Shown here: positions 5,888-8,472 of the stretch, piece by piece
Layout: each line of letters begins with the position of its first letter
Position numbering within the stretch: position 1 is the stretch's first letter
Assembly (NCBI GenBank): GCA_005884155.1
Contig: VAXD01000035.1
Span: 1 to 8,472 of the forward strand
Origin: Actinomycetota bacterium
GTDB taxonomy: Bacteria; Actinomycetota; Thermoleophilia; Gaiellales; Gaiellaceae
Direction of reading: 5' to 3'
DNA: 8,472 nt
Program-made: the position numbers and the translations under genes
Notes under the pieces: model-generated
Databases searched by the model: none
What the model was told of the DNA's origin: nothing
Seen by the model: the letters and a program-made list of their open reading frames with translations, nothing else

Positions 5888-6322
5888 ATCGATCGCTGCG
5901 GGGCGTTGCAGGTCAGCAGCAACGAGAGCGGCGCTGTGGCCCTCCTTGCGCAGCAGCAGCGCGAGCTTCGCGGCGGCGGTCGTCTTGCCGGAGCCCTGCA
6001 GCCCTGCGAGGAGAATGACCGTCGGCGGCCGCGACGCAAACGCGAGCCGGGAGTCGCCGGAGCCCATCAGCGCCGTCAGCTCCTCGTGGACGATCTTCAC
6101 GACCTGCTGGCCGGGCGTGACGCTCTTCAGGACCTCCTGGCCGACCGCCCGCTCCCGCACACGGGCGGTGAAATCCTTGACGACCTCGAAGTTGACGTCA
6201 GCCTCGAGCAGGGCAAGCCGAACCTCGCGCATCGCGCGCGAGATCGCCTCTTCATCGAGCTTTCCGCGCTTGCGGAGGTCGCCGAGCGCGCCCTGGAGCC
6301 GATTCGAAAGCGTGTCGAACAC
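5888..6322 (-). pseudogene. Truncated ffh 5' copy encoding N-domain and P-loop only
   Basis: Starting with GTG at 6322, this copy encodes residues 1-145 of Ffh, identical to the intact protein. It covers the N-domain, the P-loop GLQGSGKTT and DLQRPAA, and ends at RPAAID. At 5888 it crosses the repeat junction and continues out of frame with about 54 unrelated residues (starting VVEQLVLAEE) to a stop at 5723-5725, overlapping the start of intact ffh. The DTAGR and TKLD motifs and the whole M-domain are lost, so it cannot act as an SRP protein. It lies upstream of intact ffh on the same strand with a copy of the same putative promoter, so it may be transcribed into ffh. Confidence 0.88.
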
Positions 6323-6328
6323 GCGACC

Positions 6329-6334
6329 AGGGTA
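6329..6334 (-). promoter_or_regulatory. Duplicated putative -10 box in front of the truncated ffh copy
   Basis: The same TACCCT box recurs in repeat unit 2, six bases before the GTG of the truncated ffh copy. One base between box and start differs from unit 1. On the plus strand these bases read AGGGTA, and AGGG lies 6 bases before the yihY GTG at 6339, so they could also serve as its weak Shine-Dalgarno. Confidence 0.35.
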
Positions 6335-6338
6335 CTCG

Positions 6339-7193
6339 GTGGACGTGAAAGATCGCCTCATGCGCTTGCTCAGGCTCTGGCGCGGCCTCTTCGGCAAGCA
6401 CGAGCTGCTCGACCACGCGAGCTCGATCGCCTTCCAGGTTCTGAAGGCGCTGATCCCGCTCTCGCTGCTCGGGCTCGCGATTCTCGGCGCGACCGGCGAA
6501 GAGCATGTCTGGCGCAAGACCATCGCACCGGCGATCAAGCCGCATCTGTCCGGGCCGACGTTCCACGCGATCGACTACTCGGCGGAGAAGATCTTCGCGA
6601 GCGACAGCGCGGGCCTGATCGCGTTCTCCGCGCTACTGGCGCTCTGGTACATCTCAGGCTCCGTTCGCGCGGTCATGGGCGGGATCAACCAGATCTACGA
6701 CACCGAAGACCACCGGCCCTGGCAGGTGCGCGAGGCGCTTTCGTTCGCGCTCGCGGCGTGCATCGCGGTCGGCGTGATCGGCTCGATGCTCCTCACGGTC
6801 GTCGTCGCGCAGGTCGGCGGCAACGGGGCGCTGCGAGCGGTGGCAGAGGTCGGGCGCTGGCTCGCGGCGATCGTCCTGCTCGGCGTCGTGCTCGGAGTGC
6901 TCGTCCGCTTCGCGCCCGCCGAACGGCGCGCTAAACGCTGGGCGAGCGCGGGCTCGGCCCTGGTGATCGCCGCCTGGATCGTGGCGACGCTGATCTTCGA
7001 GCTGTTCGTCTCGCATGTCGCCAACTTCAAGAGCGCTACCGGTCAGCTGACGGTCTTCCTCGTCCTGATCACGTACGTCTACATCTCGTCGATCATCCTG
7101 CTCGTCGGCGTCGAGCTGGACGAGATGCTGCGCGAGGACGCGACCAGGGGCCACAAGGGCGTTTTGGAGGTGTTGTTCGGACTCGGCAAGTAG
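6339..7193 (+). CDS. YihY/BrkB-family integral membrane protein (intact copy)
   Basis: Polytopic inner-membrane protein of the YihY/virulence factor BrkB family, once misnamed RNase BN; its biochemical role is not established. With the GTG at 6339 it has 284 residues. Six hydrophobic helices are visible at about 29-50, 91-111, 133-158, 171-191, 204-226 and 237-260. Family features include the N-terminal amphipathic stretch RLWRGLFGKHELLDHASSIAF, the loop GGINQIYDTEDHRPWQVRE after helix 2, and the last-helix motif ILLVGVELDEML. Starts at GTG 6345 and ATG 6360 are also possible; 6339 is preferred for an AGGG 6 bases upstream. The 5' end lies in repeat unit 2. Dodecin follows 12 bases downstream, so the two are probably co-transcribed. 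Confidence 0.9.
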   Translation: MDVKDRLMRLLRLWRGLFGKHELLDHASSIAFQVLKALIPLSLLGLAILGATGEEHVWRKTIAPAIKPHLSGPTFHAIDYSAEKIFASDSAGLIAFSALLALWYISGSVRAVMGGINQIYDTEDHRPWQVREALSFALAACIAVGVIGSMLLTVVVAQVGGNGALRAVAEVGRWLAAIVLLGVVLGVLVRFAPAERRAKRWASAGSALVIAAWIVATLIFELFVSHVANFKSATGQLTVFLVLITYVYISSIILLVGVELDEMLREDATRGHKGVLEVLFGLGK

Positions 7194-7205
7194 AAGGGAG
7201 CGGTA

Positions 7206-7412
7206 ATGGCAAGCATCGCGAAAGTGATCACGATCATCGGCTCGTCGCCGGAGAGCTTCGCCAAGGCGGCCGACGCGGCCGTTCAGGAAGCGGCGAAGAC
7301 GGTACGCGGCATCACCGGCGCGGACGTCGTCTCGATGAGCGCTGTCGTCGAGGGCGACCGCATCAGCGCATACCGCACGACGGTCAACATCGCGTTTGCA
7401 GTAGAGCGCTAG
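7206..7412 (+). CDS. Dodecin-family protein without the canonical flavin-site residues
   Basis: Dodecins are small beta-alpha-beta-beta proteins that assemble into hollow 12-mers; many store FMN or riboflavin. The 68-residue product starts ASIAKVITIIGSSPESFAKA, has the single helix with QEAAKTVRGI, and ends with two strands, SAVVEGDRISAYRTTVNIAF. In flavin-binding dodecins a Trp precedes the second strand and a Gln lies in the third. Here these positions read Gly (in RGITGADVVS) and Arg (in AYRTTVNIAF). This resembles the M. tuberculosis Rv0379-type calcium dodecin subgroup more than flavin dodecins, judged from memory of the family. A good Shine-Dalgarno (AAGGGAG) lies just upstream of the ATG, 12 bases after yihY. 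Confidence 0.9.
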   Translation: MASIAKVITIIGSSPESFAKAADAAVQEAAKTVRGITGADVVSMSAVVEGDRISAYRTTVNIAFAVER

Positions 7413-7552
7413 CGGACGGCGAGACGCCGCCGGGCCGACTCGGCCATGGACGGTGGCTCGGGTCCGCGGAGCAACGTCCGACCACAGCGCGCCAGGACAC
7501 AGAGAGCCGCGAGCAGCCAGGGAGCCGCGAGGACGAGTACGGCGAGAACCAT
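7409..7552 (-). CDS. Possible small membrane peptide (47 residues)
   Basis: A short ATG-initiated frame encodes one strongly hydrophobic N-terminal segment (MVLAVLVLAAPWLLAALCVL, about residues 1-20) followed by a basic, Pro-containing tail ending RRRLAVR. Third codon positions are mostly G or C, as in the neighbours. It lies 46 bases downstream of the oxidoreductase stop on the same strand, and its TAG overlaps the dodecin TAG on the other strand in a shared CTAG. The ribosome site is poor: AAGGAA lies about 16 bases upstream. I do not recognise a family. It could be a real single-helix peptide or a chance frame filling the gap. Confidence 0.4.
   Translation of the reverse strand: MVLAVLVLAAPWLLAALCVLARCGRTLLRGPEPPSMAESARRRLAVR
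7417..7445 (+). terminator. Two small GC hairpins after dodecin
   Basis: Just after the dodecin stop are two consecutive perfect stems, CGGCG-AGA-CGCCG (7417-7429) and GGCCG-ACT-CGGCC (7433-7445). The position between convergent transcription units fits a terminator. There is no T-run on either strand, the stems are only 5 bp, and the segment lies inside a possible minus-strand small gene, so the call is weak. Confidence 0.25.
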
Positions 7553-7598
7553 CTCGTCAGTATGCGGAATTCCTTCGGTGAGATTGGTTTCGGCCCGG

Positions 7599-8471
7599 TT
7601 ACAGACGCACCGGCGCGCCCTGCTCGGCGGAGGCGGCCAGCGCCTCGAGCGCGTGTGCATTGCCGACAGCATCGTCGCGGCCCAGCACCAGCTCCGCCTC
7701 GCCTCGGATCGCGTCGCTCACGTTCTCGAGCTCCAGCCGGTATGAGTCGGTCGGCTCGAGCTCGATCCGCTCGGCCCCACCGTCGCGTCGTACCTCGATC
7801 ACGGGCGCCCGTGCGTGCCAGGGATCATCGAGGAAGATCGAGCCCTCCTCGCCGATCGCCTCGAGCTCGTCCCGCAACGGGAGCGCCGTGCCGCAGTCGA
7901 AAAGCCCGAAGACGTCTCCCGAGAACCGCAGCGATCCGGTGAACACCCAGTCCGTCCCGCTTGGGCCGACGAACTGCTGCCCAAACGCCAGCTCGGGCTC
8001 GCCGGCGAGCAAACGCGAGCCGTTCACGCAATAGCAGCCGACGTCCATCAGGCTGCCGCCTTCGAGGTCCGGGCGAAGCCTGATGTTCGACTCGTCGAAG
8101 AGCGCGAAGCTGAAGCAGGCCCGAACGACGCGCAGGTCGCCGATCGCACCACCGTCGAGGAGCTGCCTCAGGCGCTTCGTCTGGGGGTTGTGCCGGTACA
8201 TGAAGGCCTCCGAGAGGATGCGGCCCGCGCGCTCCGCGGCGTCGAAGGCTTCCTCGACCTCGGAGGCGCGCCTCCCCATCGGCTTCTCACAGAGCACGTG
8301 CTTGCCGGCCTGGACCGCACGAATCGACCACTCGCAGTGGAGGTTGTTCGGCAGCGAGATGTAGACGGCCTCGATCTCTTCGTCGGCCAGCAGCGCCTCG
8401 TACGAGCCGTAGGGGCGCGGGATCTCCCACTGGCTTGCAAATTCCTTCGCCCGTGCCTGATCACGGCTTGC
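7599..8471 (-). CDS. Gfo/Idh/MocA-family NAD(P)-dependent oxidoreductase (5' end outside window)
   Basis: Sugar- or diol-type dehydrogenase, 290 residues visible; the N-terminal Gly-rich nucleotide-binding motif lies beyond the right edge. The visible Rossmann part runs ASRDQARAKEFASQW, PYGSYEALLADEEIEAVYIS, LPNNLHCEWSIRAVQAGKH and the hallmark CEKPMG, whose Lys is the usual catalytic/cofactor residue. The C-terminal domain includes EAFMYRHNPQTKRLRQLL, GGSLMDVGCYCVNGSRLLAG and a final DAIRGEAELVLGRDDAVGNA. The DVGCYCVN pattern resembles members acting on xylose or dihydrodiols, but the substrate cannot be assigned. It is a separate minus-strand unit facing yihY-dodecin, perhaps followed by the small membrane peptide. 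Confidence 0.92.
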   Translation of the reverse strand, partial: ASRDQARAKEFASQWEIPRPYGSYEALLADEEIEAVYISLPNNLHCEWSIRAVQAGKHVLCEKPMGRRASEVEEAFDAAERAGRILSEAFMYRHNPQTKRLRQLLDGGAIGDLRVVRACFSFALFDESNIRLRPDLEGGSLMDVGCYCVNGSRLLAGEPELAFGQQFVGPSGTDWVFTGSLRFSGDVFGLFDCGTALPLRDELEAIGEEGSIFLDDPWHARAPVIEVRRDGGAERIELEPTDSYRLELENVSDAIRGEAELVLGRDDAVGNAHALEALAASAEQGAPVRL

Positions 8472-8472
8472 G

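Larger units (their letters stand above)
5888..6416. repeat. 529-bp direct tandem repeat, unit 2
   Basis: Second copy of the unit. It holds a truncated ffh 5' end (minus strand, from GTG at 6322) and the start of the intact yihY gene. Differences from unit 1 are at 6326 (A for T), 6369 (C for G) and 6374 (G for C). The repeat stops at 6416; from 6417 the sequence continues as the unique part of yihY. Confidence 0.95.

Noticed and set aside
4444..6018. Long plus-strand open frame (about 524 codons) opposite ffh
   Set aside because: It is the antisense shadow of the high-GC ffh gene: Arg/His/Leu-rich with no recognisable domain, while the minus strand is a full Ffh.
4411..6039. Extended Ffh of 542 residues starting at 6039
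   Set aside because: The 82 extra N-terminal residues come from antisense yihY and frame-shifted repeat sequence; family alignment puts the start at the GTG at 5793.
5359..6416. Insertion sequence or mobile element as the cause of the repeat
   Set aside because: No transposase, terminal inverted repeats or target-site duplication is visible; the unit consists only of neighbouring gene sequence.
5417..6934. Plus-strand open frame of about 505 codons across the repeats
   Set aside because: It joins antisense ffh, the truncated yihY start and out-of-frame yihY. It exists only because of the duplication and the scarcity of stops in GC-rich DNA.

Overview
The window is high-GC DNA whose gene order and protein style point to an actinomycete-like bacterium, probably a Thermoleophilia-type Actinomycetota lineage. 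This is inferred from the ffh-rpsP-KH-rimM-trmD-lepB-rplS-rnhB order, the frequent TTG/GTG starts and the look of the RNase HII and Ffh proteins; no search was run. Almost every base lies in or between recognisable genes.

Positions 1-5793 form one long minus-strand housekeeping cluster, read right to left: ffh (SRP GTPase), rpsP (S16), a KH-domain RNA-binding protein, a metallophosphoesterase, rimM, trmD, lepB (signal peptidase I), rplS (L19) and rnhB (RNase HII). Spacing is very tight, with three stop/start overlaps and gaps of 4-41 bases elsewhere. Five consecutive genes (rpsP to trmD) start with TTG. The cluster joins protein targeting and signal-peptide removal to ribosome assembly and tRNA modification. 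Its oddities are a degenerate J-domain fused to the signal peptidase, a metallophosphoesterase between khpA and rimM, a 60-residue acidic tail on L19, and an rnhB reading frame broken by an apparent small deletion.

Positions 5359-6416 hold a 529-bp direct tandem duplication that spans the start region between ffh (minus) and a divergent yihY/brkB-family gene (plus). Because the unit contains the 5' ends of both genes, one intact copy of each survives, and a truncated yihY start and a truncated ffh start lie between them. The two copies differ at only three bases, so the event is recent or is an assembly artefact.

Positions 6339-7412 are a plus-strand pair: the six-helix membrane protein YihY/BrkB and a small dodecin-family protein that lacks the usual flavin-contacting residues. 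Facing them on the minus strand are a possible 47-residue membrane peptide (7409-7552) and a Gfo/Idh/MocA-family oxidoreductase running off the right edge.

No tRNA, rRNA, CRISPR array, insertion sequence or phage gene was seen. I see no new multi-gene system. The points most worth checking are the J-like/signal peptidase fusion and the ffh-yihY duplication.
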